Source of the DNA: Pseudomonas sp. 102515 | Lineage (GTDB): Bacteria; Pseudomonadota; Gammaproteobacteria; Pseudomonadales; Pseudomonadaceae | Assembly (NCBI RefSeq): GCF_031085165.1 | Contig: NZ_JAVHTY010000002.1 | Span: forward strand, 62,001 to 126,000 | Reading direction: 5' to 3' | Length of the DNA stretch: 64,000 nt | In this document: piece by piece, positions 22,612-32,420 of the stretch | How positions within the stretch are numbered: the stretch's first letter is position 1 | How the letters are laid out: each line of letters begins with the position of its first letter | Notes under the pieces: generated by a model | Seen by the model: only the letters and a program-made list of their open reading frames with translations | Told to the model about the DNA's origin: nothing | The model's database searches: none | Position numbers and translations under genes: made by a program

Positions 22612-24159
22612 CTAGCTCTGGGTGACCACCAGCGGCGCCTCTTCCGGACGATCCTGCCGACGCAGCAGCAGGCCCCACAGCAGCACCAGGGCGGAAAAGA
22701 TCGCCAGCGGCCAGAGGCGGTAGTGCAGATAGGGCGTCAGGCCATCCATGGGTACCACGCTGCCCTGCAGCACGCCGACCTCGAAGGCCGGGATCTGCCG
22801 GCTGATGCGACCGAAGGGGTCGACCAGGGCCGTGATGCCGTCGTTGGTGACCCGCACCAGCCAGCGTCCGCTTTCCAGGGCGCGCATCTGCGCCATCTGC
22901 AGGTGCTGTTGCGGACCGATGGACTTGCCGAACCAGGTGTCGTTGCTGATGGTGAGCAGCAGCTGACTCTGGGCCGCCATGCTGGCGACGAACTCCGGAT
23001 AGACCACCTCGTAGCAGATGTAAGGCGCCACGCGATAGCCCTTCACCTGCAGCGGCTCCTGCTGCTCGGGACCGCGGACGAAGTCGGACATGGGCAGGTC
23101 GAAGAAGCCAATCAGCCCGCGCAGGTATTCCTGCAGCGGTACGTATTCGCCGAAGGGCACCAGCTTCTGTTTGTAGTAGGTGCCCGAGCCGTTGCCGACC
23201 GCGGTGATGCTGTTGAAGTATCGCGACTCGCCCTCGGCGTCGCGTTCCCGCGCGGGCAGGCCGGTCACCAGGGCGCCGCCATGGGCCGCCACCTGGGCGC
23301 CTTCGGCGGCGAGGAAGTCACTGACGTATTCGCGCAGCACGGGAATGGCGTTTTCCGGCCAGACCACCAGATCGGCATCGGTCTGCTCGGCGGTGCGGTC
23401 GCGATAGAGCGCCAGGGTGGCGCGGGCGTGGTCGGGATTCCACTTGAGTTCCTGGGCGATGTTGCCCTGGACCCCGGCGACCTTGAGCGGCGCGCCGGCC
23501 GGCTGCGTCCAGACCTGGCCCTTGAAGACGTCGCCGGCCACCCAGGGCAGGGTCACCAGCACCAGGCCCGCGACCAGGGCGAGGGGCCGCACGATCAGGC
23601 GCGGGGCGTTGACCAGCAGGGCCGCGGTAAAGGCCAGCACGGCGGAGATCAGCCAGACGCCGCCCAGCGGAGCCAGGCCCTGCAGGGGGGCGCTGAGCTG
23701 GCTGTAGCCGAGCAGCAGCCAGGGAAAGCCGGTCAGTGCCCAGCTGCGGAACAGCTCCAGGGCGAACCAGAGGCCGGCAAAGGTCAGGGCGTCGCCCAGG
23801 GGCGCCTGGTTGCGTCTGAGGCACAGCGCCCAGAGTCCGGCGGGCAGGGCGAAGAACAGGGCGATGCCGGCGCAGAAGCCCACGGTGAGAAAGAGCGCCA
23901 GGGGTACCGGCGCGGCGCCGTAGGTGTGGATGCTGACGTAGATCCAGCTGGTGCCGGCGAGAAAGGCGCCGAAGCCGTAGCACCAGCCGCGCAGCAGGGC
24001 GCGCCAGGCACCGAGACCCTTGAGGCCCAGGTAGAAGAGGCCGGCGGACAGCACTGCCAGCGGCCAGATGTTGAAGGGGGCCAGCGCCAGGGGGGTGAGG
24101 GCACCGGCGAAGAGCGCCAGAAGGTTGCCCTTCCAGCCAGGTTGAGAGATCCAGCGCAT
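22612..24159 (-). CDS. lnt: Apolipoprotein N-acyltransferase
   Basis: The last enzyme of lipoprotein maturation, N-acylating the diacylglyceryl cysteine in the inner membrane. The 515-residue product has about six N-terminal membrane helices and then a periplasmic nitrilase-fold domain with the catalytic triad. The triad is E269 (VVWPENAIP), K330 (YYKQKLVPFGEYVP) and C382 (YICYEVVYPE). A last membrane helix lies at about 490. It follows corC at a distance, separated by a repeat-containing 266-base gap. Confidence 0.96.
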   Translation of the reverse strand: MRWISQPGWKGNLLALFAGALTPLALAPFNIWPLAVLSAGLFYLGLKGLGAWRALLRGWCYGFGAFLAGTSWIYVSIHTYGAAPVPLALFLTVGFCAGIALFFALPAGLWALCLRRNQAPLGDALTFAGLWFALELFRSWALTGFPWLLLGYSQLSAPLQGLAPLGGVWLISAVLAFTAALLVNAPRLIVRPLALVAGLVLVTLPWVAGDVFKGQVWTQPAGAPLKVAGVQGNIAQELKWNPDHARATLALYRDRTAEQTDADLVVWPENAIPVLREYVSDFLAAEGAQVAAHGGALVTGLPARERDAEGESRYFNSITAVGNGSGTYYKQKLVPFGEYVPLQEYLRGLIGFFDLPMSDFVRGPEQQEPLQVKGYRVAPYICYEVVYPEFVASMAAQSQLLLTISNDTWFGKSIGPQQHLQMAQMRALESGRWLVRVTNDGITALVDPFGRISRQIPAFEVGVLQGSVVPMDGLTPYLHYRLWPLAIFSALVLLWGLLLRRQDRPEEAPLVVTQS

Positions 24160-24279
24160 CGAAAATCCTTGGTCCGATCGAGGCTGCGCAAGCTTACTCG
24201 TCAGCGCGATTCAGTGCCAAAGGCGCTTGAGGGAGAGCGAGCCAAGTCGCAGACGGGAGAGAGAAGCCATGGCGGCCAT

Positions 24280-24389
24280 GGCGATCCGTAGGTTGGGCTG
24301 AGACGGCTCTATCGTCGAAGTCCAACAGTCGTGAAGTCGAGGCAAGGCCTGTTGGGCTTCGCTGCGCTCAACCCAACCTACGGCGATCC
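24280..24389. repeat. Palindromic element flanked by an 8-bp direct repeat
   Basis: Inverted termini of 15 bp, 14 matching: GTAGGTTGGGCTGAG (24288-24302) and CTCAACCCAACCTAC (24367-24381). They enclose about 64 bases. The element is bordered on both sides by the direct repeat GGCGATCC (24280-24287 and 24382-24389), which looks like a target-site duplication. A 32-bp piece identical to its right end recurs at 39058-39089. It lies in the gap between lnt and corC; I see no gene there. Confidence 0.65.
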
Positions 24390-24425
24390 GTAGGAGGGCG
24401 CGCGATGGGTATGGCCTGGGCCGTG

Positions 24426-25262
24426 CTAGCGGTTGATCGGGGTCACGCGCAGCAGGTGGATGCGCCGGCCGTCGGCGTTGAGCACGCGGAAGCGGAAGTC
24501 GTCGATCACCGTTTCCTCGTTGCGCTTGGGCAGGTGGCCCAGGCGATTCATCACCAGGCCACCGGCCGTGTCGGCCTCGGCATCGGCGAAACGGGTCTCC
24601 AGGGTCTCGTTGAGCGTCTCGATGGGGGTGAGCGCCTTGACCACGAAATCGCCGTTGGGCAACGACTTGATGAAGCTCTCTTCCTCCACGTCGTGCTCGT
24701 CCTCGATCTCGCCGACGATCTGTTCCAGCACGTCCTCGATGGTCACCAGGCCGGCGACGCCGCCGTATTCGTCCACCACGATGGCCATGTGGCTATGGGT
24801 CGAGCGAAATTCACGCAGCAGTACGTTGAGGCGCTTGGACTCGGGCACGAAGGTGGCCGGGCGCAAGGCCGTCTTGAAGTCGAAGACCCGCGCAGGGTCC
24901 AGCAGCAGCGGCAGCAGGTCCTTGGCCAGCAGCAGGCCGAGCACGTCGTCGGGGCCGTCGCCGATCACTGGATAGCGGGAGTGCGCCGCCTCGATCACCG
25001 CCGGCAGGAATTCCGCCGGGGTCTGGTGGGCGCGGATGCTGATGATCTGCGAGCGCGGCACCATGATGTCGCGCACCTGCAAGTCGGCCACCGAGATGGC
25101 GCCCTCGACGATGGACAGTACCTCGCTGTCGAGCACCTTGTTCTCGTGCGCCTCGCGCAGCAGTTCCAGCAGTTCCTGGCGACTCTTGGGTTCATGGGCA
25201 AAGGCCTGGACGATGCGTTCCAGCCAGGAACGATGCCCAGTGCCTGATCGATCTTCGTTCAT
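24426..25262 (-). CDS. corC: CorC/HlyC family CBS-domain protein (YbeX)
   Basis: A 278-residue cytoplasmic protein with two CBS modules (about 65-190; first module starts VRDIMVPRSQIISI, second contains HMAIVVDEYGGVAGLVT) and a C-terminal CorC_HlyC domain (VVKALTPIETLNE). It is linked to magnesium/cobalt efflux and, in E. coli as YbeX, to ribosome metabolism. The ATG at 25262 was chosen, seven bases after the ybeY stop. It is part of the miaB-phoH-ybeY-corC unit. Confidence 0.93.
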   Translation of the reverse strand: MNEDRSGTGHRSWLERIVQAFAHEPKSRQELLELLREAHENKVLDSEVLSIVEGAISVADLQVRDIMVPRSQIISIRAHQTPAEFLPAVIEAAHSRYPVIGDGPDDVLGLLLAKDLLPLLLDPARVFDFKTALRPATFVPESKRLNVLLREFRSTHSHMAIVVDEYGGVAGLVTIEDVLEQIVGEIEDEHDVEEESFIKSLPNGDFVVKALTPIETLNETLETRFADAEADTAGGLVMNRLGHLPKRNEETVIDDFRFRVLNADGRRIHLLRVTPINR

Positions 25263-25269
25263 GTGTCTG

Positions 25270-25725
25270 TCATTCACCGTAGGGATCGGGGTAGCCCAGT
25301 TCAGCGAGCAATTGGCGTTCCAGGTCTTCCATCTCCTCGGCTTCGTCATCTTCCAGATGATCGTAGCCGAGCAGGTGCAGGCAGCCGTGGATGACCAGGT
25401 GCGCCCAGTGCGCTGCGGCGGGCTTGCCTTGCTCGGCGGCCTCGCGGGTCACCACGGGGGCGCAGATCACCAGATCGCCGAGCAGGGGGATATCGAGGAA
25501 TTCGTCCGGCACGTCGGCCGGAAAGGACAGCACGTTGGTGGCGTAGTCCTTGTGCCGCCAGGTGCGGTTGAGCTCCCGGCCTTCGTCTTCGTCCACCAGG
25601 CGGATGGTGAGTTCCGAGTCGCCCTGGCGGGCGCGCAGGGCGCGTTCACACCAGCGGCGTAAGTCCGGCTCCTCGGGGAGGTCGGCCGCCTCGCTGGCGA
25701 CCTGGACGTCCAGTTCAATCGCCAT
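25270..25725 (-). CDS. ybeY: Endoribonuclease / rRNA maturation factor YbeY
   Basis: Zinc-dependent RNase used in 16S rRNA 3'-end maturation and 70S quality control. The 151-residue product carries the metal-binding motif [15 protein letters not shown] (three histidines in the H-x3-H-x5-H spacing). The upstream motif [18 protein letters not shown] is also present. The start overlaps the end of the phoH-like gene by about ten bases, so the two are probably translationally coupled. Confidence 0.95.
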   Translation of the reverse strand: MAIELDVQVASEAADLPEEPDLRRWCERALRARQGDSELTIRLVDEDEGRELNRTWRHKDYATNVLSFPADVPDEFLDIPLLGDLVICAPVVTREAAEQGKPAAAHWAHLVIHGCLHLLGYDHLEDDEAEEMEDLERQLLAELGYPDPYGE

Positions 25726-26731
25726 GGCGATCCTCTCCCTGAGCGCGCGGCTTGTCCTGCAGCGCCTCGAAGCGGTCGTAGGCCTCGACGATGCGCTGCA
25801 CCAGCGGGTGGCGCACCACGTCCTTGGACTCGAAGTGGGTGAAGCCAATGCCCGGCACGTCGCGCAGGACCTCGATGACGTGCTTGAGACCCGACTTGGT
25901 GCCGCGCGGCAGGTCGACCTGGGTGACGTCGCCGGTGATCACCGCGGTGGAGCCGAAACCGATCCGGGTCAGGAACATCTTCATCTGCTCGAGGGTGGTG
26001 TTCTGACTTTCGTCGAGAATGATGAAGCTATTGTTGAGGGTGCGGCCGCGCATGTAGGCCAGCGGCGCGACCTCGATGACCTGGCGCTCGATGAGCTTGG
26101 CCACCTGCTCGAAGCCGAGCATCTCGTAGAGGGCGTCGTACAGCGGGCGCAGGTAGGGATCGATCTTCTGCGCCAGGTCGCCGGGCAGGAAGCCGAGCTT
26201 CTCGCCGGCTTCCACCGCCGGGCGCACCAGCAGGATGCGGCGGATCTGCTCGCGCTCCAGGGCGTCCACGGCGCAGGCCACGGCCAGGTAGGTCTTGCCG
26301 GTACCGGCCGGGCCTATGCCGAAATTGATGTCGTGATCGAGGATCGACTTGACGTAGCGCTGCTGGTTGGCGCCACGCGGGCGGATCATGCCCTTCTTGG
26401 TGCGCAGGGCCACGCTGGTGTCGCCGCCGCCGCGGCGCTCTTCCTGCAGGGCTTCCAGACCGGATTCCTGCAGGTAGAGGTGGACCAGTTCCGGGGCCAC
26501 CGCGGTGCCGCTGGCGGTCTCGCGATAGAGGCGCTGCAGGAGGTTCTGGGCCGCGCGGGTGCGCTCGGGATCGCCGACCAGTTCGAACTGGTTGCCGCGA
26601 TTGCGGATCTCGATGCCGAGACGGCGTTCGATCTGGCGCAGATTTTCATCGAGCTGGCCGCACAGGTTGGCGAAACGGTCGGCATCGAAGGGTTCGAGGG
26701 TGAAATGCTGGAGCGTCTGGGGGGTATTCAA
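25715..26731 (-). CDS. ybeZ: PhoH-like ATPase (YbeZ)
   Basis: A cytoplasmic ATPase that partners YbeY in RNA processing. The 338-residue product has a KH-like N-terminal part ([19 protein letters not shown]), Walker A GPAGTGKT (140-147), and a Walker B-like region ending FIILDESQN. The start is uncertain: no ATG lies at the family position, and a TTG at 26731 gives a normal N-terminus ([14 protein letters not shown]). A longer in-frame form reaching 26866 would overlap miaB and is unlikely. Confidence 0.92.
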   Translation of the reverse strand: MNTPQTLQHFTLEPFDADRFANLCGQLDENLRQIERRLGIEIRNRGNQFELVGDPERTRAAQNLLQRLYRETASGTAVAPELVHLYLQESGLEALQEERRGGGDTSVALRTKKGMIRPRGANQQRYVKSILDHDINFGIGPAGTGKTYLAVACAVDALEREQIRRILLVRPAVEAGEKLGFLPGDLAQKIDPYLRPLYDALYEMLGFEQVAKLIERQVIEVAPLAYMRGRTLNNSFIILDESQNTTLEQMKMFLTRIGFGSTAVITGDVTQVDLPRGTKSGLKHVIEVLRDVPGIGFTHFESKDVVRHPLVQRIVEAYDRFEALQDKPRAQGEDRHGD

Positions 26732-26831
26732 GGTGTGCTGGGAAACCCTTTGGATTGGCTTTACGAAAACTTGACGTAGCTTGAGAGTAACCTGCGTCGC
26801 GCCCTTGGCAAAGGGCGCGTGCGACCATCCA

Positions 26832-28205
26832 TCAGGCCAGCGCGACGGCGACGGGCGGGCGCGCACCGCTGGCGACGGGGGCCAGCAGGGTACCGCGCAG
26901 GGAGTGCGGCAGGGCCTCGTCGATGTGCACCTGGACGAACTGGCCGATCAGGCTGGCGTCGCTGCAACGGAAGTTGACGATGCGGTTGTTCTCGGTGCGG
27001 CCCTGCAGCATGCCGGGATCGCGCTTGGAGAAGTCGCTCACCAGAATGGTCTGGACGCTGCCGGCCATGCGCCGGCTGATCTCGAAGCCCTGCTGGTGGA
27101 TGCGTGTCTGCAGGATCTGCAGGCGCTGCTTCTTGAGTTCGTCGGGGGTGTCGTCGACCAGGTCCGCCGCCGGGGTGCCGGGACGGGCGCTGTAGATGAA
27201 GGAGAAGGAGAAGTCGAAACCGACGTCCTCGATCAGCTTCATGGTCTGTTCGAAGTCCTTCTCGGTCTCGCCGGGGAAGCCGACGATGAAGTCCGAGCTG
27301 ATGCAGATGTCGGGCACCGCCGCCTTGAGCCTGCGGATGCGCGACTTGTATTCCAGCGCCGTGTGGTTGCGCTTCATGGCCGCCAGGATGCGATCCGAGC
27401 CGGCCTGCACCGGCAGGTGGACGAATTTCACCAGTTCCGGGATCTCGGCGTGGGCCTGGATCAGGGCGTCGGAGAATTCCAGCGGGTGCGAGGTGGTGTA
27501 GCGGATGCGGTCGATGCCGTCCACCGCCGCCACCACATAGAGCAGCTCGGCGAAGTCGGCGATGCGGCCGTCGCCGGTGGCGCCGCGATAGCCGTTGACG
27601 TTCTGACCCAGCAGGGTCACCTCGCGCACGCCGTGTTCGGCGAGGTGGATGATCTCGGCGAGGACGTCGTCCAGCGGCCGGCTGACCTCTTCGCCGCGGG
27701 TATAGGGCACCACGCAGAAGGTGCAGTACTTGCTGCAGCCTTCCATGATGGAGACGAAGGCGCTGGGGCCGTCGATGCGCGGCTCGGGCAGGCGGTCGAA
27801 CTTCTCGATCTCGGGGAAGGAGATGTCCACCTGGGGTGCCCGGGTGGTGCGCGCGGTGTCGATCATCTCCGGCAGGCGATGCAGGGTCTGGGGCCCGAAG
27901 ACCACGTCGACATAGGGCGCGCGGTCACGGATGGCAGCGCCTTCCTGGCTGGCCACGCAGCCGCCGACGCCGATCACCAGGTCGGGATTCGCCAGCTTGA
28001 GTTCGCGCCAGCGACCGAGCTGGGAAAACACCTTTTCCTGCGCCTTCTCGCGGATCGAGCAGGTGTTGAGCAGGATGACATCGGCCTCGGCCGGATTCTG
28101 GGTGACTTCCAGCGGCTCCCGTTCGCCGAGCAGGTCGACCATGCGCGACGAATCGTATTCGTTCATCTGGCAGCCATGGGTTTCGATATAGAGCTTCTTG
28201 GACAT
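26832..28205 (-). CDS. miaB: tRNA-2-methylthio-N6-dimethylallyladenosine synthase
   Basis: Radical-SAM methylthiotransferase acting on i6A37 of tRNAs that read UNN codons. The 457-residue product has the UPF0004 domain cluster cysteines C12, C49 and C83. The radical-SAM cysteines are C157, C161 and C164 (CSKYCTFC), and a TRAM domain ends the protein. The ATG at 28205 begins the standard [16 protein letters not shown] perfect TATAAT lies 35 bases upstream. It heads the ybeZ-ybeY-corC operon. Confidence 0.97.
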   Translation of the reverse strand: MSKKLYIETHGCQMNEYDSSRMVDLLGEREPLEVTQNPAEADVILLNTCSIREKAQEKVFSQLGRWRELKLANPDLVIGVGGCVASQEGAAIRDRAPYVDVVFGPQTLHRLPEMIDTARTTRAPQVDISFPEIEKFDRLPEPRIDGPSAFVSIMEGCSKYCTFCVVPYTRGEEVSRPLDDVLAEIIHLAEHGVREVTLLGQNVNGYRGATGDGRIADFAELLYVVAAVDGIDRIRYTTSHPLEFSDALIQAHAEIPELVKFVHLPVQAGSDRILAAMKRNHTALEYKSRIRRLKAAVPDICISSDFIVGFPGETEKDFEQTMKLIEDVGFDFSFSFIYSARPGTPAADLVDDTPDELKKQRLQILQTRIHQQGFEISRRMAGSVQTILVSDFSKRDPGMLQGRTENNRIVNFRCSDASLIGQFVQVHIDEALPHSLRGTLLAPVASGARPPVAVALA

Positions 28206-28239
28206 GCGCGGCAGGGAGTCGGTGGCGAGTGGACCGCGC

Positions 28240-28268
28240 ATTATAGTGATGGCCCTCCGGACGGGGAA
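28240..28268 (-). promoter_or_regulatory. Putative sigma-70 promoter of miaB
   Basis: On the minus strand a perfect -10 TATAAT (28245-28240) is preceded at a 17-base spacing by TTCCCC (28268-28263), a weak -35. It is about 35 bases before the miaB start. Confidence 0.55.
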
Positions 28269-28291
28269 GAGCCGCCCGGAAGGCGGTCGGT

Positions 28292-28696
28292 CTAGGCCTG
28301 GGCAGCGCCCTCCGGCAGCCGGGCGATGACCTTGATCTCGAAGCGAAAGCCGGCCAACCAGGTGGCGCCGACCGCGGTCACCGTGGGGTAGGGCGCCGTG
28401 CCCCAGTGCTCCAGCAGCACTGGCCAGATCCGTTCGAAGCTGGCCTCGGCATCGATCATGAACAAGGTGACGTCCACCACGTCGGCAAAGGCGGCGCCGG
28501 CCGCGGCGAGCACGGCGTCGAGGTTGGCGAAGGCGAGGCGGACCTGATCTTCCAGCTCCGGCTCGGGTGAGCCGTCGGCGCGGCTGCCGACCTGCCCGGA
28601 GACGAAGAGAAAGCCGTTGGAACGGATGGCCGGTGAATAGCGGTGCTGTTCGTAGAGGGCATGGCGCTGGGCGGGAAAGACGACGTCGCGGGTCAT
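28292..28696 (-). CDS. RidA (YjgF/YER057c) family protein
   Basis: A 134-residue RidA-fold protein. Classical RidA members deaminate reactive enamines and imines released by PLP enzymes. Visible features are FLFVSGQVG near residue 30, the DVVDVTLFM strand and the end IKVIARLP, with an arginine at the position that binds substrate carboxylates in active members. It diverges from a LysR gene with a shared 120-base intergenic region containing a strong operator-like dyad, so the LysR protein probably regulates it. Confidence 0.88.
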   Translation of the reverse strand: MTRDVVFPAQRHALYEQHRYSPAIRSNGFLFVSGQVGSRADGSPEPELEDQVRLAFANLDAVLAAAGAAFADVVDVTLFMIDAEASFERIWPVLLEHWGTAPYPTVTAVGATWLAGFRFEIKVIARLPEGAAQA

Positions 28697-28773
28697 GGCG
28701 GGGCTCCGGTGGGGATCGCTGGGGTCACCTTAGGCGCCGCCTGTCCAGGGATAAACCCGGCCCGGCGGTCAGC

Positions 28774-28796
28774 ATTGTTTGTACAATCCAAACAAT
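28774..28796. promoter_or_regulatory. Operator-like dyad between ridA-type and lysR genes
   Basis: Perfect 8-bp arms ATTGTTTG (28774-28781) and CAAACAAT (28789-28796) around TACAATC. This fits a LysR-type binding site. The central TACAAT resembles a -10 box, so binding there could repress the lysR gene, whose ATG is 20 bases downstream. Confidence 0.6.
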
Positions 28797-28816
28797 CCCC
28801 TGTTTCAGGAATCGGC

Positions 28817-29740
28817 ATGGATCTGTTCGCCGCGATGCAGACCTTCGTGCGGGTGGTGGAAGCCGGCAGCTTCACCCGCGCGGCCGAGACCCTCGGCAGC
28901 AGCCGCACCCGTGTCACCCAGCAGGTGCAGCAGCTCGAAGCGCGCCTGCAGGTGCGCCTGCTCAATCGCACCACCCGGCAGGTGCAGGTCACCGCCGACG
29001 GCGCCGCCTACTACGAACGCTGCCTGGGCGTGCTGGCTGCGGTGGACGATGCCGAGACGGGGCTTTCGGTAGCCACCCGCACGCCCCGTGGCCGCCTGCG
29101 GGTGGACGTGCCCAGTCCGCTGGCACGGCTGATCCTGATCCCGGCCCTGCCGGACTTCTTCCAGCGCTATCCGGACATCCAGCTCGAGTTAGGCGTCAGC
29201 GATCGCCAGGTGGATCTGATCGGCGACAACGTCGATTGCGTGATCCGCGGCGGTCGCATCCGCGAGCAGTATCTGGTGGCTCGGCCATTGGGGGCGCTGC
29301 GGCTGGGTTGCTATGCCGCGCCGGCCTACCTCGCCGCCCAGAGCACGCCGCTTCATCCCGTCGAGTTGGCCGAGGCGCCGCACCGGGTGGTGCGGTTTCT
29401 CTGGGGCGCGGGAAAGGGCTTTCCCTATGCCCTGCAGCGCGGCGTCGAGCGCCTGGAGTTGCAGAGCCGGCACAGTCTGGAAGTGGACGATGGCAATGCC
29501 TGCCTGGCCGCGGGGCAGGCCGGGCTCGGGGTGGTCTGCCTGCCGCACTATCTGGCGGCGGAGGCGGTCGCCCGTGGCGAACTGGTCAGGCTGTTCGCGG
29601 ACTGGCAGGTGGCACCCATGCCGCTGTATCTGGCCTTCGCGCCCAATCGTCATGTCAGCGCCAAGTTGCGGGTCTTCATCGACTGGGTGAGCGCGGTGGT
29701 CGCCGAGCGCGCCTGGCTGGAAACCCCCGGCGAACGCTGA
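28817..29740 (+). CDS. LysR-type transcriptional regulator
   Basis: A 307-residue regulator of the large DmlR/YafC-like LysR subgroup. It has an N-terminal winged helix (DLFAAMQTFVRVVEAGSFTRAAETLGSSRTRV) and then a co-inducer domain with LRVDVPSPLARLILIPALPDF. The ATG at 28817 sits at the correct distance from the helix-turn-helix. It diverges from the RidA-family gene, the likely target. The effector is not known. Confidence 0.9.
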   Translation: MDLFAAMQTFVRVVEAGSFTRAAETLGSSRTRVTQQVQQLEARLQVRLLNRTTRQVQVTADGAAYYERCLGVLAAVDDAETGLSVATRTPRGRLRVDVPSPLARLILIPALPDFFQRYPDIQLELGVSDRQVDLIGDNVDCVIRGGRIREQYLVARPLGALRLGCYAAPAYLAAQSTPLHPVELAEAPHRVVRFLWGAGKGFPYALQRGVERLELQSRHSLEVDDGNACLAAGQAGLGVVCLPHYLAAEAVARGELVRLFADWQVAPMPLYLAFAPNRHVSAKLRVFIDWVSAVVAERAWLETPGER

Positions 29741-29805
29741 CGGCAGCCAGGGACGGCGTGCTATGCTCGCCGCCCCCTTTTTCCTCGGCGAACCCCGCGT
29801 CCACC

Positions 29806-30141
29806 ATGAGCTCATCCCCCAGCAAGCCGGCCATCTACAAGGTCATCTTCGTCAACCAGGGTCAGGTCTTCGAGATCTACGCCAAGCAGATTTTCCAGAG
29901 CGATCTCTGGGGTTTCCTGGAGATCGAGGAACTGGTGTTCGGCGAGCGCACCCAGGTGGTGGTGGACCCGAGCGAGGAAAAGCTCAAGGCGCAATTCGAA
30001 GGCGTGGTGCGCAGCTTCGTGCCCATGCATTCGATCATCCGCATCGACGAGGTGGAGCGCCTGGGCCAGCCCAAGATCAGCGAAGCCAAGGGCGGCACCA
30101 ATGTCATGCCGTTTCCCATGCCGCTGCCCGACAAGCCCTGA
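29806..30141 (+). CDS. DUF1820 family protein
   Basis: A 111-residue conserved cytoplasmic protein found at this place in pseudomonads (next to the Sel1 gene and miaB region). Characteristic segments are IYKVIFVNQGQVFEIYAKQI, DLWGFLEIEELVFGE and HSIIRIDEVERLG. No function is established for the family. The ATG at 29806 follows the intergenic region after the LysR gene. Its TGA stop forms the edge of a palindromic repeat element. Confidence 0.85.
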   Translation: MSSSPSKPAIYKVIFVNQGQVFEIYAKQIFQSDLWGFLEIEELVFGERTQVVVDPSEEKLKAQFEGVVRSFVPMHSIIRIDEVERLGQPKISEAKGGTNVMPFPMPLPDKP

Positions 30142-30342
30142 GAACCTGCCCAAAGTCTGCTGCGCGTCGGCCAAACGGCGTTGAAAATGGCCTGGGTCGC
30201 CAGCCCTAGCTGGGCGGCCCCGTCGCAATGCTCATTCACTCCTTGTGAACGCGAGCGCGACGCCGGTCCGCTTCCTAAGCCGTTTTCGTGGGGCCGCCTA
30301 GGCCTTGTTTGTCTCTAGCTCGCAAGACGTTGAACAGGTTCT
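30141..30342. repeat. Palindromic intergenic element, copy 1 (202 bp)
   Basis: Starts AGAACCTG at 30141 (the last base of the upstream stop codon) and ends CAGGTTCT at 30342. Inside are the shared blocks CTGCTGCGCGTCGGCCAAAC, GCGTTGAAAATG, an AATGCTCATT centre, and CCTTGTTTGTCTCTAGCTCG. Two more copies lie at 54334-54507 and 60996-61137. It fills the gap between the DUF1820 and Sel1 genes; no gene is visible. Confidence 0.85.
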
Positions 30343-30356
30343 GCCCGTACGCTGGA

Positions 30357-30902
30357 TCAGTTCTGCGGCGGCTGGAAGGGGTTGAGGTTGCCCGCGGTCT
30401 GCATGTCCTGCAGATAGTCGCGGAAGATCTGCCCCAGCACCTGGGTGGCCATCTCCAGCTCGTCCCGGCGCATCTGGGCACTGACCAGGTCGGCGGTGTC
30501 CATGGCTTCGTCGTTGCCATTGATGGCGGCCATCTTCAGCACGATGTAGGCCTGGATGTTGTTGGGCGGTACGCCCTCGCCGCGAAAGAACATGTTGCCG
30601 AGGCGATTCTGCGCATCGGCATTGCCCTTGAGCGAAGCCTGCTCGAACCACTGGCGCGCCTGGTTGAGGTCCTTGGGCGTCTGCTTGCCTTCGTAGTAGA
30701 AGTCACCGAGTTCGTACTGCGCCTGGGAGTCGCCGTCGTGGGCGATCTGCTGGCAGCGGGCGATCGCCTGCGCCAGGGCTTCGTTGGCCAGATTCAGGTT
30801 GCAACGGCTGGTGCTGGGGACAAGCAGCGAATTGCCGCCGGCCAGGGCGACCAGGGGCATGAGGATCAGGGCTGCGCACAGGGTACGGCCAGCGCGGTGC
30901 AT
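30357..30902 (-). CDS. Sel1-repeat (TPR-like) exported protein
   Basis: A 181-residue protein with an N-terminal signal peptide (hydrophobic core around 8-21, cleavage near ALA-GG). Two to three Sel1-type helical repeats follow (GDSQAQYELGDFYYEG; GNADAQNRLGNMFFRGEGV; then a degenerate unit) and a Gln/Asn/Pro-rich end. Sel1 repeats bind other proteins, but the partner is unknown. It lies between the DUF1820 gene and hemL, the position of a conserved hypothetical gene in P. aeruginosa. Confidence 0.85.
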   Translation of the reverse strand: MHRAGRTLCAALILMPLVALAGGNSLLVPSTSRCNLNLANEALAQAIARCQQIAHDGDSQAQYELGDFYYEGKQTPKDLNQARQWFEQASLKGNADAQNRLGNMFFRGEGVPPNNIQAYIVLKMAAINGNDEAMDTADLVSAQMRRDELEMATQVLGQIFRDYLQDMQTAGNLNPFQPPQN

Positions 30903-31113
30903 GAAGCGCCTCCACGAGCGAGGCAGGTTCGGAGAACCCGGCCGGCGAAACGCGCCGACATCTCATTATGGGTCAAGCCGACGCACGCTTTCAAAACCTT
31001 TACGCGCAACGGCGGAACTTTTTTACCTGTGACGCCGGCCACTCAACTAGGTGTGAGGCCGGCAGGGCAGAGAGGTTCCACCAGCGAGACGAACGACACC
31101 TGTCAGACGAGTC

Positions 31114-32400
31114 CTAGTCCTTGAAGGTGGCGAAGGCGCGCTCGGCGGCGTCCAGGGTGATGCGCAGTTCCTCGTCGCCATGGGCGATGGAGGTGAAGCC
31201 GGCCTCGAAGGCGCTGGGTGCCAGGTAGACGCCACCGTCCAGCATGAGGTGGAAGAAGCGCTTGAATCTCTCGCTGTCGCTGGCCATGACATCGCTGAAG
31301 GTGACGATGTCTTCGGCGCCGCTGAAGTAGAGGCCGAACATCCCGCCCGCCTGGGTGGTGACGAAGGGCACACCAGCGGCATCGGCGCGATCCTGCAGGC
31401 CCTGCAGCATGCGCGTGGTGTAGTCGGTCAGCTCGGCGTGGAAACCGGGGCGGCGGATCAGCTGCAGGGTGGTGAGGCCGGCGGCCATGGCCAGCGGATT
31501 GCCCGAGAGGGTGCCGGCCTGGTAGACCGGGCCGAGCGGGGCGATCTTTTCCATGATCTCGCGCTTGCCGCCAAAGCAGCCCACCGGCATGCCGCCGCCG
31601 ACGATCTTGCCGAAGGTGGTGAGGTCCGGGCGGATGCCGTAGTGCGCCTGGGCACCACCCAGGGCGACGCGGAAGCCGGTCATGACCTCATCGAAGATCA
31701 GCACCACGCCGTAGCGGTCGCAGAGGCTGCGCAGCCCTTCCAGGAAGCCTGGCGTGGGCGGTACGCAGTTCATGTTGCCGGCCACCGGCTCGACGATGAT
31801 GCAGGCGATCTGGTCGCCGACCTCGGACAGGGTCTCCTCCACCTCGGCCAGGTCGTTGTAGGCCAGGGTCAGGGTGTGCTGGGCGAAGGCCGCCGGGACG
31901 CCCGGGGAGCTGGGCACGCCCAGGGTCAGGGCGCCGGAGCCGGCCTTGACCAGCAGGCTGTCGGAGTGGCCGTGGTAGCAGCCCTCGAACTTGATGATGG
32001 TGTCGCGCCCGGTGTAGCCACGCGCCAGGCGGATGGCGCTCATGGTCGCCTCGGTACCGGAGCTCACCATGCGCACCATTTCCATGGACGGCACGATCTC
32101 GCAGATGAGGTCGGCCATGGTGGTTTCCAGGGCGGTCGGCGCGCCATAGGAGAGACCGTGCTCCAGCTGGCGGCGCACCGCATCGAGCACGTCCGGATGA
32201 CTGTGGCCGAGGATCATCGGCCCCCAGGAGCCGACATAGTCGACGTAGCGCTTGTCATCCTCGTCGACGATATAGGCGCCCTGGGCGTGCTTGAAGAACA
32301 GCGGCGTGCCGCCGACGCTCTTGAAGGCGCGGACCGGCGAGTTGACGCCACCGGGGATGTGGCGCTGGGCCTGGTCGAAGAGTTGCGCGGAGCGGGACAT
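31114..32400 (-). CDS. hemL: Glutamate-1-semialdehyde 2,1-aminomutase
   Basis: PLP enzyme producing 5-aminolevulinate, the last step of the C5 pathway to heme. The 428-residue fold type I protein has the PLP lysine at K265 ([14 protein letters not shown]), the DEVMTGFR motif before it, and the gating-loop region [19 protein letters not shown]. The ATG at 32400 has a GGAGACC ribosome site. It is encoded downstream of thiD-thiE on the same strand, 20 bases after thiE. Confidence 0.97.
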   Translation of the reverse strand: MSRSAQLFDQAQRHIPGGVNSPVRAFKSVGGTPLFFKHAQGAYIVDEDDKRYVDYVGSWGPMILGHSHPDVLDAVRRQLEHGLSYGAPTALETTMADLICEIVPSMEMVRMVSSGTEATMSAIRLARGYTGRDTIIKFEGCYHGHSDSLLVKAGSGALTLGVPSSPGVPAAFAQHTLTLAYNDLAEVEETLSEVGDQIACIIVEPVAGNMNCVPPTPGFLEGLRSLCDRYGVVLIFDEVMTGFRVALGGAQAHYGIRPDLTTFGKIVGGGMPVGCFGGKREIMEKIAPLGPVYQAGTLSGNPLAMAAGLTTLQLIRRPGFHAELTDYTTRMLQGLQDRADAAGVPFVTTQAGGMFGLYFSGAEDIVTFSDVMASDSERFKRFFHLMLDGGVYLAPSAFEAGFTSIAHGDEELRITLDAAERAFATFKD

Positions 32401-32420
32401 AGGGGTCTCCTTGAGCGGGA

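Noticed and set aside
26732-26866. Longer N-terminus for the PhoH-like protein
   Set aside because: It would overlap the 3' end of miaB and adds residues not typical of the family; the TTG at 26731 gives the normal start.
31034-31063. Hairpin GCCGGCC/GGCCGGC downstream of hemL considered as a terminator
   Set aside because: The loop is long (16 bases) and no T run follows on the minus strand; the T run present is on the wrong side.
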